A DNA stretch of 9,328 bases from an uncultured Erysipelotrichaceae bacterium (GTDB lineage: Bacteria; Bacillota_I; Bacilli_A; RF39; UBA660). Numbering within the stretch: the first letter of the stretch is position 1; each line of letters begins with the position of its first letter. Position numbers and translations under genes: made by a program. Of this stretch, positions 1 through 6,639 are shown in pieces. The notes beneath the pieces are model-generated. The model ran no database searches. It was not told the DNA's origin and saw nothing but the letters and a program-made list of their open reading frames with translations. The stretch is from positions 1 to 9,328 of the forward strand of contig CADBNY010000096.1 of assembly GCA_902796215.1 (NCBI GenBank), given 5' to 3'.

Positions 1-788
1 GCATTAATAACCATTCCTAAAACATATATGTATGATAATAAATAAACCCATAATATTAATACTAATATATTGGAAATACTTCCATAAAAAACATCGTATT
101 TTGAGAATGTTTCAATATAAAAAGCAAATATTTCTGTTGCTAAAACCCAACCAATTGTTGTAAATATTGCTCCATTATTAGCTGTTGCCGATGGGATTTC
201 TTCATCTGGAGCTATTACATACATTAATTTTATATTTATAAATAGAAATAATAAAATAATTGGATATTTCATTATTACTAGTATTTTTTGTATTACCATT
301 AGTAGTTTTTGGTTTGCTATTACAGCTGATAAAATATCAAAAATAGTACCTCCAAATAAGGGAACAATTAATAAAAACAAAAATAGTCCTACTAATATAA
401 ATGTCATCATAACTGCTTTTGCTCTTCTTTCTAATATACTTTTAGATGATACTTTGTAGATTTCATTTGATGAATTTATCATAGAATATGTTCCATTTGA
501 TGCTAAAAGAAAAGCTGATGAATAAAAAACAATAATATTAAAATTGATTCCTTCTCCTGATATTACACTATTTAAAACAGTTGCTACTTTGGCTGGTGCA
601 TATGTCATAATTGCTTGCCGAATTGTCTCTGTTGAAATAGATAATGCTGCAGCAATTGTAGTAATTAAGGCTACTAGAGGAATAATTGTCATGACAAGAA
701 AAAAAGCAAGATGCCCTGGTAATATTCTCATTTCTGGTTTTTGTAAAATTTTGAATATTTTTAATATAAAGTCTCTTGCTTTTTCCAT
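1..788 (-). CDS. YihY/BrkB-family (UPF0761) integral membrane protein, partial (3' end beyond window)
   Basis: The frame opens at ATG 788 and stays open to the window edge, giving about 262 residues; the family is usually 270-300, so only a short C-terminal tail is missing. I translated it by hand. It has about six hydrophobic segments, near residues 27-50, 85-103, 125-147, 170-193, 205-226 and 240-260. Family-like marks are PGHLAFFLVMTIIPL near residue 24 (compare G-x-LAYF-x-x-x-S-x-x-P) and YGSISNILVLILWVYL near 235, ending LGMVIN, which matches the usual YGS...LLWLY...GAE-N close of YihY/YfkH proteins. The family is old and widespread with no settled biochemical role; the name 'ribonuclease BN' is historical and wrong. 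The Shine-Dalgarno AGGTG sits 5 bases before the ATG, and the gene begins 10 bases after the sensor gene stop, so it is probably co-transcribed with it. Family call is confident; function unknown. Confidence 0.87.
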   Translation of the reverse strand, partial: MEKARDFILKIFKILQKPEMRILPGHLAFFLVMTIIPLVALITTIAAALSISTETIRQAIMTYAPAKVATVLNSVISGEGINFNIIVFYSSAFLLASNGTYSMINSSNEIYKVSSKSILERRAKAVMMTFILVGLFLFLLIVPLFGGTIFDILSAVIANQKLLMVIQKILVIMKYPIILLFLFINIKLMYVIAPDEEIPSATANNGAIFTTIGWVLATEIFAFYIETFSKYDVFYGSISNILVLILWVYLLSYIYVLGMVIN

Positions 789-798
789 CTTATCACCT

Positions 799-2838
799 TT
801 ATTTATATTCTTCTTTATTTGTTATCATTTCTAGAGTTGCTTCATTGATTGCATCGTCTAGTGTTTTTATTTCATCTGTAATCATACTATATCCTACTGC
901 TGCTCCAAATTCATGTGGAAGATTTTTCATTTCTTTTGATAATTTTTTACTATAAGTGCTAATTTGTCTATCACTATAACCAACTAGATATATTAAGAAT
1001 TCATTTCCATCTGTTCGAATAATTTCGCTATTCTCTAATTGAGTATTTACTAATATTCCAGCAGCTTTGATAATTAGTTGATCTCCTTCTTCGTGTCCAT
1101 AATTATCATTTACATATTTTACATTATTTAAGTCTACCATGACAATTGATTGTGGGAACACTTCACAATCTTCCCATTCTTTCATTTTGGCATTTAAATA
1201 ATTTCTATTTTTTAGTGATGTTAACATATCGGTATATTTATGTCTATCTTGAATTTTAACTTTTTTGACTTGTTTTTTCTTTTTCAATACTAAATAAATT
1301 ATTCCAAAAATGATAATTGGAGTAAATATTACAGCAAGTACATTTCCATATACTTGTTCTAAAGTAGAATCTTCTAGTAATTTGGCATTTAGATTTTCTA
1401 CGCCAGAATTTCTATAATTGTAATATGAATTTGTATTAATCATATAATTTACTAGATCATAGAAAGCTTCATTATTGTTTTTTACCATAAATTTATAATC
1501 ATTCATCATTGTATCTTCATAAATCATTTTTAATTTCTTAAATTTACTATTTTGATAATATGTATAAATTTCTCTATCTACTACTATTAAATTATTTTTA
1601 GCTTTTTTTAATAATTTCTCTAAATTATCGAATTCTTTAATATTTGCTCGGGAGTTATTAGTGAAATAGTTATATAAAGAATCTCCTTTTACCATTGCTA
1701 TATCTTGGTTTTTTAAACTCTCGAAGGAATTTACAATGTGATTATCTTCTTGTCTTCCTAAAACTACATAGTCTTCTATAAATGGTGATTTTGTTGCTAG
1801 ATACTTATCATTATTATAATTATAATAATCAAAATATATATCTACTTTTCCTTCATCAATAGCTTGTTGCAAGTCTTTTCTAGTTTTATATTTTTTATAT
1901 TTAAAATTAATATCTCCTAGACGAGATATCCTATTTACGTATTCTCCTGCTATTCCCAAAACTTTATTTCCTATTTTTATTTCATATGGTGGATTTTCTA
2001 CATAACCGTAGACATAATTTTTTGAAATTAGTGTTGCTTTTTCTTTTGCACTTAATTTATTTTTTTCTAAATAATAATCTAAATAAGCTTTATTATATTC
2101 TTTTATATATTTTGTTTGTCTCCACTTATTATAATACTTTGTTACAATATTATTTAATTCTTTATTATCATCACTTAGTGTTAAAACAATTTGTTTTTTT
2201 ATCTCTGTGAAATAGTAATTTATAGAATATTTATTTTTTTCAATTGTATAATCTAGATACATAATATTTGGAACTACTCCCATATTAATTTCACCAGCAT
2301 CTATTGCAGCATATAATTCTGCTATATTTTGATAAGATTTGTATGAAAGATTGGTTCCACTTTTTAGATAGAAGCTAACTTCATCAGCATCTTCTGTTAA
2401 AACTCCAATAATAAGATTTTTCATTTCACTAATATGATTAATTCTTTGATATGTTTTTCCTACTGCTACATAATTATCAGTGAATAGAAATAAATCTTTT
2501 TCTGACAATTTTGCTTCATTTTTTAAAATATTTATACGAAAACTATTTGTTGTGGGAATAGATGTTTTTAAATAAGGAATTTTATTAAACTCTATTCCTA
2601 TTTTTTCCTCAAAATCTTTCAAGAAGTCAAAAATTACACCTTCTCCATTTAGCGCATATATTGGGTAATCATTTACTACTTCAAAGTCATATGCATGTTC
2701 ATTATTTTCTTGTACCCATCTTTTTTCTGATACTGTTAGAGTTGTTGTTTTATCTTCTTTGTTATAGTATCTATAAACAAAGAAAAATGTTATGGCGGCT
2801 ATAAAAATAGGAACCCCGATTAATAACTTCTTTTTCAT
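799..2838 (-). CDS. Membrane sensor: two SBP_bac_3-like extracytoplasmic domains, transmembrane helix, degenerate GGDEF domain
   Basis: This 679-residue protein has an N-terminal membrane helix or uncleaved signal anchor (residues 5-22), then two modules resembling family-3 solute-binding proteins (about 34-250 and 265-480; the second starts near VYGYVENPPYEI and the first closes with the KYYNKWR-type end of such domains). A second helix follows (about 497-518), a lysine-rich juxtamembrane stretch, and a GGDEF-like domain (about 535-679). The cyclase domain keeps TDMLTSLKNRNYL, VDLNNVKYVNDNYGHEEGD (metal Asp569, Lys574, Asn577-Asp578), but the signature at 610-614 is DGNEF, not GGDEF/GGEEF, and no RxxD inhibitory site is visible. 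Loss of the acidic residue at position three would be expected to weaken Mg binding and catalysis. It probably senses a small extracytoplasmic ligand such as an amino acid (inference). The Shine-Dalgarno TAGGAG, 6 bases before ATG, overlaps the stop of the upstream gene, so translation is likely coupled. No EAL or HD-GYP partner lies in the window. Confidence 0.85.
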   Translation of the reverse strand: MKKKLLIGVPIFIAAITFFFVYRYYNKEDKTTTLTVSEKRWVQENNEHAYDFEVVNDYPIYALNGEGVIFDFLKDFEEKIGIEFNKIPYLKTSIPTTNSFRINILKNEAKLSEKDLFLFTDNYVAVGKTYQRINHISEMKNLIIGVLTEDADEVSFYLKSGTNLSYKSYQNIAELYAAIDAGEINMGVVPNIMYLDYTIEKNKYSINYYFTEIKKQIVLTLSDDNKELNNIVTKYYNKWRQTKYIKEYNKAYLDYYLEKNKLSAKEKATLISKNYVYGYVENPPYEIKIGNKVLGIAGEYVNRISRLGDINFKYKKYKTRKDLQQAIDEGKVDIYFDYYNYNNDKYLATKSPFIEDYVVLGRQEDNHIVNSFESLKNQDIAMVKGDSLYNYFTNNSRANIKEFDNLEKLLKKAKNNLIVVDREIYTYYQNSKFKKLKMIYEDTMMNDYKFMVKNNNEAFYDLVNYMINTNSYYNYRNSGVENLNAKLLEDSTLEQVYGNVLAVIFTPIIIFGIIYLVLKKKKQVKKVKIQDRHKYTDMLTSLKNRNYLNAKMKEWEDCEVFPQSIVMVDLNNVKYVNDNYGHEEGDQLIIKAAGILVNTQLENSEIIRTDGNEFLIYLVGYSDRQISTYSKKLSKEMKNLPHEFGAAVGYSMITDEIKTLDDAINEATLEMITNKEEYK

Positions 2839-2847
2839 ATAATTCTC

Positions 2848-3312
2848 CTATCTGTCTTTTGTCCAATTAATTCCTTCTGATGTATGATGTTTATATCCAA
2901 TAATAGGAAATTGTTCGCTATTATCTTTATTGCTTACTAGGATTTGAATATCGTAGTATTTCTTTTCTTCTTCTGAAAATACTTCTAATACTCTATTAGA
3001 GTAGTCTTTAGCAGTATCTCTTGAAACATCGCCATTTACCTTTACATCAATGTAGATAATTCTTCCTTGAGTTCTTACTTTTACACTGGAAGAAATGTCT
3101 TTGAAATTTTCTGTAACTTTTGATTTTTTTTCTTTGTTGATTGGAACTTTATCTCTTCCTTCTATTCTTGTTCCATATATAGCTTTATTTTCAGCTGGGA
3201 ACATAGCTTCTTTTAAAATTAATAGTCCTACTACAACAAGAATCAAAGCTAATCCTGCTACTACAAGAGTTGTGTGTTTTTTAACAAACTTTGTAATCTT
3301 CTTAAAATTCAT
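2848..3312 (-). CDS. Small single-pass membrane protein, unknown function, first gene of sensor operon
   Basis: I do not recognise this 154-residue protein by name. It has a basic N-terminus (FKKITKFVKKH), one strong membrane helix (about residues 14-34), and an extracytoplasmic part if the positive-inside rule holds. Residues 73-128 alternate strand, helix and strand (SSVKVRTQGRIIYIDVKV, then an amphipathic helix, then YYDIQILVSN), a pattern that recalls small alpha/beta folds such as Asp23- or BON-like domains; this is only a resemblance. The C-terminus carries a distinctive FPIIGYKHHTSEGINW stretch that looks conserved. There is no lipobox, and the only cysteine-free sequence argues against disulfides. 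Start ATG 3312 is supported by AGGATGTGA four bases upstream (one mismatch to the ideal Shine-Dalgarno) and by a promoter just before it. It ends in TAG, 9 bases before the sensor gene, so it may be an accessory or partner of that sensor (inference). Confidence 0.78.
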   Translation of the reverse strand: MNFKKITKFVKKHTTLVVAGLALILVVVGLLILKEAMFPAENKAIYGTRIEGRDKVPINKEKKSKVTENFKDISSSVKVRTQGRIIYIDVKVNGDVSRDTAKDYSNRVLEVFSEEEKKYYDIQILVSNKDNSEQFPIIGYKHHTSEGINWTKDR

Positions 3313-3316
3313 ATTC

Positions 3317-3325
3317 TCACATCCT
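3317..3325 (-). promoter_or_regulatory. Shine-Dalgarno of the 154-residue membrane protein gene
   Basis: On the minus strand this reads AGGATGTGA, one mismatch from AGGAGGTGA, four bases before ATG 3312. With the promoter at 3333-3361 it would lie at the very 5' end of the transcript, giving a leader of only about 14 bases, too short for a leader riboswitch. Confidence 0.55.
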
Positions 3326-3332
3326 AATTATT

Positions 3333-3361
3333 ATTATACACTATCTATATTTCATTTTCAA
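3333..3361 (-). promoter_or_regulatory. Sigma-70/SigA-type promoter of the membrane protein-sensor-YihY unit
   Basis: On the minus strand TTGAAA (3361-3356) is followed after exactly 17 bases by a perfect TATAAT (3338-3333). The gatB stop is at 3369-3367, so the promoter fills the 54-base gap between gatB and the next gene. No terminator hairpin is seen in the gap, so read-through from gatCAB could add to its output. The expected start of transcription is near 3326. Confidence 0.72.
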
Positions 3362-3366
3362 CTTGC

Positions 3367-4791
3367 TTATTCTAATTCTTCTTTTAAAGTATCCATTGCC
3401 ATTTTAGGATTTATTTTTCCTTTTGTTTCTTTCATTACTTGTCCCATTAAGAATTTAATAGCTCTATCATGTCCTTCTTTATAATCTTTGACACTTTCTT
3501 CATTTTCTTCTATTATTTTTTTTATTACTTTTCTTATTTCCGTATCATCTGTAATATTTTCAATATTATTATCTTCCATTATTTCTTTTATAGATTTAGT
3601 TTCTTCTAAAATGTGATTTATTATTTCTTTTAAATTTTTGCTAGTAAGGGTGTTATTATCTACTAAGTTTACTAATTCGATAAATCTTTCTTTTGTAAGA
3701 GTTGTTTCTTTTATGTCTTTTTCTTCTTTATTTAGATAAGCTGAAATATCTCCTAATAATAAGTTACTAGCTATTTGATGATTTATTTTTTCTTCTAATA
3801 ATTCATTAAAATAATCACTTAATGATCTATTTTGAATTAGTTTATTTGTATTGATATCTGATACACCTATATTTAAATATTTTTCTCTTCTTTCATCTGG
3901 TAACATGGGAATTGTTTTTACTGCTTCTTCAATCATTTCATCTGTTAAAACTACAAATGGAATATCTGGTTCTGGGAAGTATCTATAATCATTTCCGGTT
4001 TCTTTTATACGCATTAAAACAGTATCTCCTATTTTGTCATCAAATCTTCTTGTTTGGGGTTTAAATGTTTCTTTTTTATCATATAACTTTGTTTGTCTTT
4101 CTATTTCTTTTTCTACTCCTAATTTAGCATTTGAAATAGAACCAATATTTTTTATTTCTGCTTTTACTCCTAATGGATCTGTTTCTTCTTTTCTTAGTGA
4201 AACATTAACATCAGCTCTCATGGAACCTTCTTCTATTTTACAGTCACTTATATTTCCATAGGATAATAATTCTTTTAGTTTTTCAAGATACAATTTAACA
4301 TCTTCTCCATCACTAAGACATGGTTTGGTAACAATTTCAATTAAAGGTACTCCTGCTCTATTGAAGTCTAGTAAAGTTTTTGTTCCTCTATGGGCACTTT
4401 TACAAGTATCTTCTTCAATATGCATTTCTTCTATATATATTTTTTTCTTTTCTCCACTTGATTTTGTTATTTCTACATAACCATCATATCCTATTGGAGT
4501 TTCATTTTGAGTTATTTGATAATTTTTTGAAATATCTGGATAAAAATAATTTTTACGATCAAAGTGCATTACTTTTCTTATTCTACAATTTAAAATGGTA
4601 GCGGCTTTTATTCCTAAATTGATAACTTCTTCATTTAATGTTGGTAAAGTACCTGGGTAACCTAAGTCAATTACATTTGTCAAGGAATTTGCCATTTTTC
4701 CATAACCATTTGTAGAGTTTGAAAAGATTTTTGTCTTTGTTTTTAATTCTACGTGTACTTCAACACCAATTGTAGGTATATAATTACTCAT
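3367..4791 (-). CDS. gatB: Aspartyl/glutamyl-tRNA amidotransferase subunit B
   Basis: GatB binds the misacylated Glu-tRNA(Gln) or Asp-tRNA(Asn) and activates its side chain by ATP-dependent phosphorylation; ammonia from GatA then completes the amide. The protein is 474 residues, the normal length. It opens with the family hallmark IGVEVHVELKT and carries FDRKNYFYPDISKNYQI, the HIEEDTCKSAH segment, DFNRAGVPLIEIV, IEEGSMRADVN and YRYFPEPDIPF, all in the order seen in bacterial GatB. The last 140 or so residues are the helical YqeY-like domain that contacts the tRNA, with VKDYKEGHDRAIKFLMGQVM near the end. Start ATG 4791 is chosen over an in-frame ATG 15 bases upstream because that ATG abuts the Shine-Dalgarno itself. 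The first 8 bases overlap the end of gatA (ATGAGTAA), so translation is probably coupled. No catalytic or structural motif appears lost. Confidence 0.96.
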   Translation of the reverse strand: MSNYIPTIGVEVHVELKTKTKIFSNSTNGYGKMANSLTNVIDLGYPGTLPTLNEEVINLGIKAATILNCRIRKVMHFDRKNYFYPDISKNYQITQNETPIGYDGYVEITKSSGEKKKIYIEEMHIEEDTCKSAHRGTKTLLDFNRAGVPLIEIVTKPCLSDGEDVKLYLEKLKELLSYGNISDCKIEEGSMRADVNVSLRKEETDPLGVKAEIKNIGSISNAKLGVEKEIERQTKLYDKKETFKPQTRRFDDKIGDTVLMRIKETGNDYRYFPEPDIPFVVLTDEMIEEAVKTIPMLPDERREKYLNIGVSDINTNKLIQNRSLSDYFNELLEEKINHQIASNLLLGDISAYLNKEEKDIKETTLTKERFIELVNLVDNNTLTSKNLKEIINHILEETKSIKEIMEDNNIENITDDTEIRKVIKKIIEENEESVKDYKEGHDRAIKFLMGQVMKETKGKINPKMAMDTLKEELE

Positions 4792-6235
4792 TATTTTCAC
4801 CTCCATTTGGATCTAAATTTAAATTTAATTTTTTTTCTAAATAGCTTGCTAATTGATAGATTTTTGCTTCTTCAAAAGAATTTCCTATTATTTGCATTCC
4901 AATCGGCATATTATTTTTGTCAAAACCAATTGGTAGATTAAGTCCTGGTAGTCCTGCCATGTTTACTGGTATTACTAAGACATCATCCATAAATGTTTTT
5001 CTAGGATCATCCATTGGATCATCTAAATTGTATGCAGTTGTAGTGGTTGTTGGTCCAATAATTAAATCATAATTATTAAAAACTTCTTTTAAAGCTTTTC
5101 TCATATCTTCTCGGATTGATAGGGCTTTATTGTAATAAATTTTAGCATTTTCTCCACTTAGTAAATAACTTCCTACCATGATTCTTCTTTTTACTTCTTC
5201 ACCAAATCCTAAGGCTCTAGTTTTTAAATATACATCTTCTATATTTTCTGGATTTTCATAAGAGTATCCATAACGAATACCATCAAATCTTGCTAAGTTA
5301 GAAGATGCTTCACTCATGGCAATAATTTGATACAATGTAACGGCATTTTCTAAGTATTTTACGTCTACATAATCAACAATTGCTCCATTTTCTTCTAGTA
5401 CTTTTATGGTGTCTTTTACTTTAGAAATAATTTCATCATTAACAATATCACTCATAAAGTAATTTGGCACAGCTATTTTTAATCCTGTAATGTCTTTTCC
5501 AATTAGTCTTGTGAAGTCTTCTTCTTTTTTTACTGAAGTTAAATCTTTTTCATCTTTTCCTACTATGGCATTTAATAATAAAGCATTATTATAAACATTG
5601 GTTGTCATTGGCCCTATTTGATCTAGACTTGATGCAAAAGCAACTAATCCAAATCTAGAGATTCTTCCATAAGTTGGTTTCATTCCTACAATACCAGTGT
5701 ATGATGCTGGCTGTCTGATTGATCCTCCTGTATCACTTCCTAGGGCAAACAAGACATCTCTAGCAGCAATTGTAGTTGCTGATCCTCCACTTGAACCTCC
5801 TGATATCTTGTTTTTATTCCAGGGATTATGTGGGGCACCGAAGTAAGAAGTTCTAGAGCTTGATCCCATAGCAAACTCATCCATATTTGTTTTTCCTATA
5901 ATAATCATATTCTTTTCTATAAGTTTTTCTACTACCGTTGCATTATAAATAGGAATAAAATTATCTAAAATGTGAGATGCACAGGTTGTTCTTAATCCTT
6001 TTGTAATAATATTATCTTTTACAGCAATTGGAATTCCAAATAATATATTATCTACTTCTTTATCTTCTAATTCTTTTGCTCTTTTTATTGCGTCTTCTTT
6101 ATTTAATGTTATATAAGCATTTAATTCTTTATTATTTTCAATATTTTGAAAAGCTTCTTCTACTAGATCTATTGGCTTAATTTTTTTCTTTTTTAACAAT
6201 TCGTTTATTTCTTTTACACTTTTATTTAAATACAT
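4784..6235 (-). CDS. gatA: Aspartyl/glutamyl-tRNA amidotransferase subunit A (amidase)
   Basis: GatA hydrolyses glutamine and channels the ammonia to GatB. It is an amidase-signature enzyme of 483 residues, the usual length. The Ser-cisSer-Lys triad is visible: Lys73 in GIPIAVKDNIIT, Ser148 in SGGSSGGSA and the nucleophile Ser172 in GSDTGGSIRQPAS; the spacings equal those I recall for the Staphylococcus aureus enzyme (K79, S154, S178). Other family segments are GKTNMDEFAMGSS, GMKPTYGRISRFGLVAFASSLDQIGP and, near the end, NMAGLPGLNLPIG. Start ATG 6235 gives MYLNKSVKEI, a typical GatA beginning, and is served by AAGGTG six bases upstream; an in-frame GTG at 6256 would add seven residues lying within the end of gatC and has no good ribosome site. 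The ATG follows the gatC stop after a single base, and the 3' end overlaps gatB by 8 bases. Confidence 0.96.
   Translation of the reverse strand: MYLNKSVKEINELLKKKKIKPIDLVEEAFQNIENNKELNAYITLNKEDAIKRAKELEDKEVDNILFGIPIAVKDNIITKGLRTTCASHILDNFIPIYNATVVEKLIEKNMIIIGKTNMDEFAMGSSSRTSYFGAPHNPWNKNKISGGSSGGSATTIAARDVLFALGSDTGGSIRQPASYTGIVGMKPTYGRISRFGLVAFASSLDQIGPMTTNVYNNALLLNAIVGKDEKDLTSVKKEEDFTRLIGKDITGLKIAVPNYFMSDIVNDEIISKVKDTIKVLEENGAIVDYVDVKYLENAVTLYQIIAMSEASSNLARFDGIRYGYSYENPENIEDVYLKTRALGFGEEVKRRIMVGSYLLSGENAKIYYNKALSIREDMRKALKEVFNNYDLIIGPTTTTTAYNLDDPMDDPRKTFMDDVLVIPVNMAGLPGLNLPIGFDKNNMPIGMQIIGNSFEEAKIYQLASYLEKKLNLNLDPNGGENNE
4797..4804 (-). promoter_or_regulatory. Shine-Dalgarno that fixes the gatB start
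   Basis: Minus strand GGAGGTGA lies inside the end of gatA, five bases before ATG 4791. The ATG at 4806 runs directly into this motif and so cannot be served by it, which makes 4791 the likely start. Confidence 0.8.
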
Positions 6236-6236
6236 A

Positions 6237-6545
6237 TTAAGCACCTTCCCCTTCACTTATTACTACTGGTACTTCAATATAGTTCCCACTATGTCTTGGT
6301 GCATTATTTACTACTTCTTTTGGATCTAACATTTCTCCCGCTTCGTCTTTTCTTAATTCAGTATTATTTTCCCAACAAGCAATTAGGATATCATCGTCAT
6401 ATCCTTTTACCTCATTAATCTTTTCGACATCATTTAACAATTCTTTTAATTCTATTTGGTATTTACTTATTTCTTCTTCTGTTAAAGAAATTCTAGCTAA
6501 ATCGGCTACATGTAATACTTCTTCTTTTGATAATTTTTCTTTCAT
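6237..6545 (-). CDS. gatC: Aspartyl/glutamyl-tRNA amidotransferase subunit C
   Basis: GatC is the small subunit that wraps around GatA and stabilises the GatA-GatB complex; it has no catalytic role. The protein is 102 residues, close to the family norm of about 95-100. Near the start is LSKEEVLHVADLARISLTEEE, the classic GatC opening helix; then LKELLNDVEKINEV, LRKDEA (residues 64-69), and the closing NAPRHSGNYIEVPVVI, which matches the usual N-A-P...F-x-V-P end that docks on GatA. Start ATG 6545 is preferred to ATG 6563 because AGGAGGAG lies between the two, seven bases before the inner ATG. It is the first gene of the gatCAB operon, immediately behind its own promoter, and ends one base before gatA. 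Confidence 0.95.
   Translation of the reverse strand: MKEKLSKEEVLHVADLARISLTEEEISKYQIELKELLNDVEKINEVKGYDDDILIACWENNTELRKDEAGEMLDPKEVVNNAPRHSGNYIEVPVVISEGEGA
6242..6247 (-). promoter_or_regulatory. Shine-Dalgarno supporting the gatA ATG start
   Basis: Minus strand AAGGTG, six bases before ATG 6235, lies in the last codons of gatC within a purine-rich run (GAAGGGGAAGGTG). It favours the ATG at 6235 over the GTG at 6256, which is part of the same run. Confidence 0.65.
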
Positions 6546-6552
6546 GAGCAAA

Positions 6553-6560
6553 CTCCTCCT
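6553..6560 (-). promoter_or_regulatory. Shine-Dalgarno that fixes the gatC start
   Basis: Minus strand AGGAGGAG, seven bases before ATG 6545. An ATG at 6563 overlaps its first bases and would put the ribosome site inside the coding region, so the inner ATG is the likely start. Confidence 0.82.
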
Positions 6561-6573
6561 CATAATCTTTTTT

Positions 6574-6602
6574 ATTATATCATGCTTAGTTAGACTAGTA
6601 AA
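6574..6602 (-). promoter_or_regulatory. SigA-type promoter of gatCAB with extended -10
   Basis: On the minus strand a perfect TATAAT (6579-6574) is preceded by TGA (the TGn extension), with TTTACT (four of six matches to TTGACA) at 6602-6597 after a 17-base spacer. Transcription should begin near 6567, leaving a leader of about 20 bases. That is too short for a T-box or other leader regulator, so expression is probably constitutive. Confidence 0.75.
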
Positions 6603-6604
6603 TG

Positions 6605-6636
6605 AAAGAAAAAGAAGATTTTTTCAATCCTCTTTT
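6605..6636 (-). terminator. Rho-independent terminator after the ligA unit
   Basis: On the minus strand AAAAGAGGATT (6636-6626) pairs with AATCTTCTTTT (6620-6610) across a five-base loop: an 11-bp stem with one G-T wobble, followed by a T-rich tail (TTTTTCTTT). It starts a few bases after the stop of the 262-residue gene and ends just before the gatCAB promoter, separating the two transcription units. The stem is AT-rich, as expected in this genome. Confidence 0.75.
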
Positions 6637-6639
6637 ATA

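Noticed and set aside
544..834. Plus-strand frame of 96 codons
   Set aside because: It lies antisense to the YihY-like gene and the end of the sensor gene, both of which have clear family or domain signals; the hydrophobic translation mirrors the membrane gene on the other strand.
3313..3366. Terminator for gatCAB in the gap after gatB
   Set aside because: No GC-containing hairpin with T tail can be drawn; the gap is fully used by the next promoter and ribosome site.
3095..3484. Plus-strand frame of 129 codons
   Set aside because: It spans antisense parts of two genes and the promoter between them, has no ribosome site, and its translation has the Phe/Ser/Ile bias expected of the complement of Lys/Glu-rich genes.
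6546..6604. T-box or riboswitch upstream of gatCAB
   Set aside because: The promoter leaves only about 20 bases of leader and the preceding terminator belongs to the ligA unit, so there is no room for a structured regulator.
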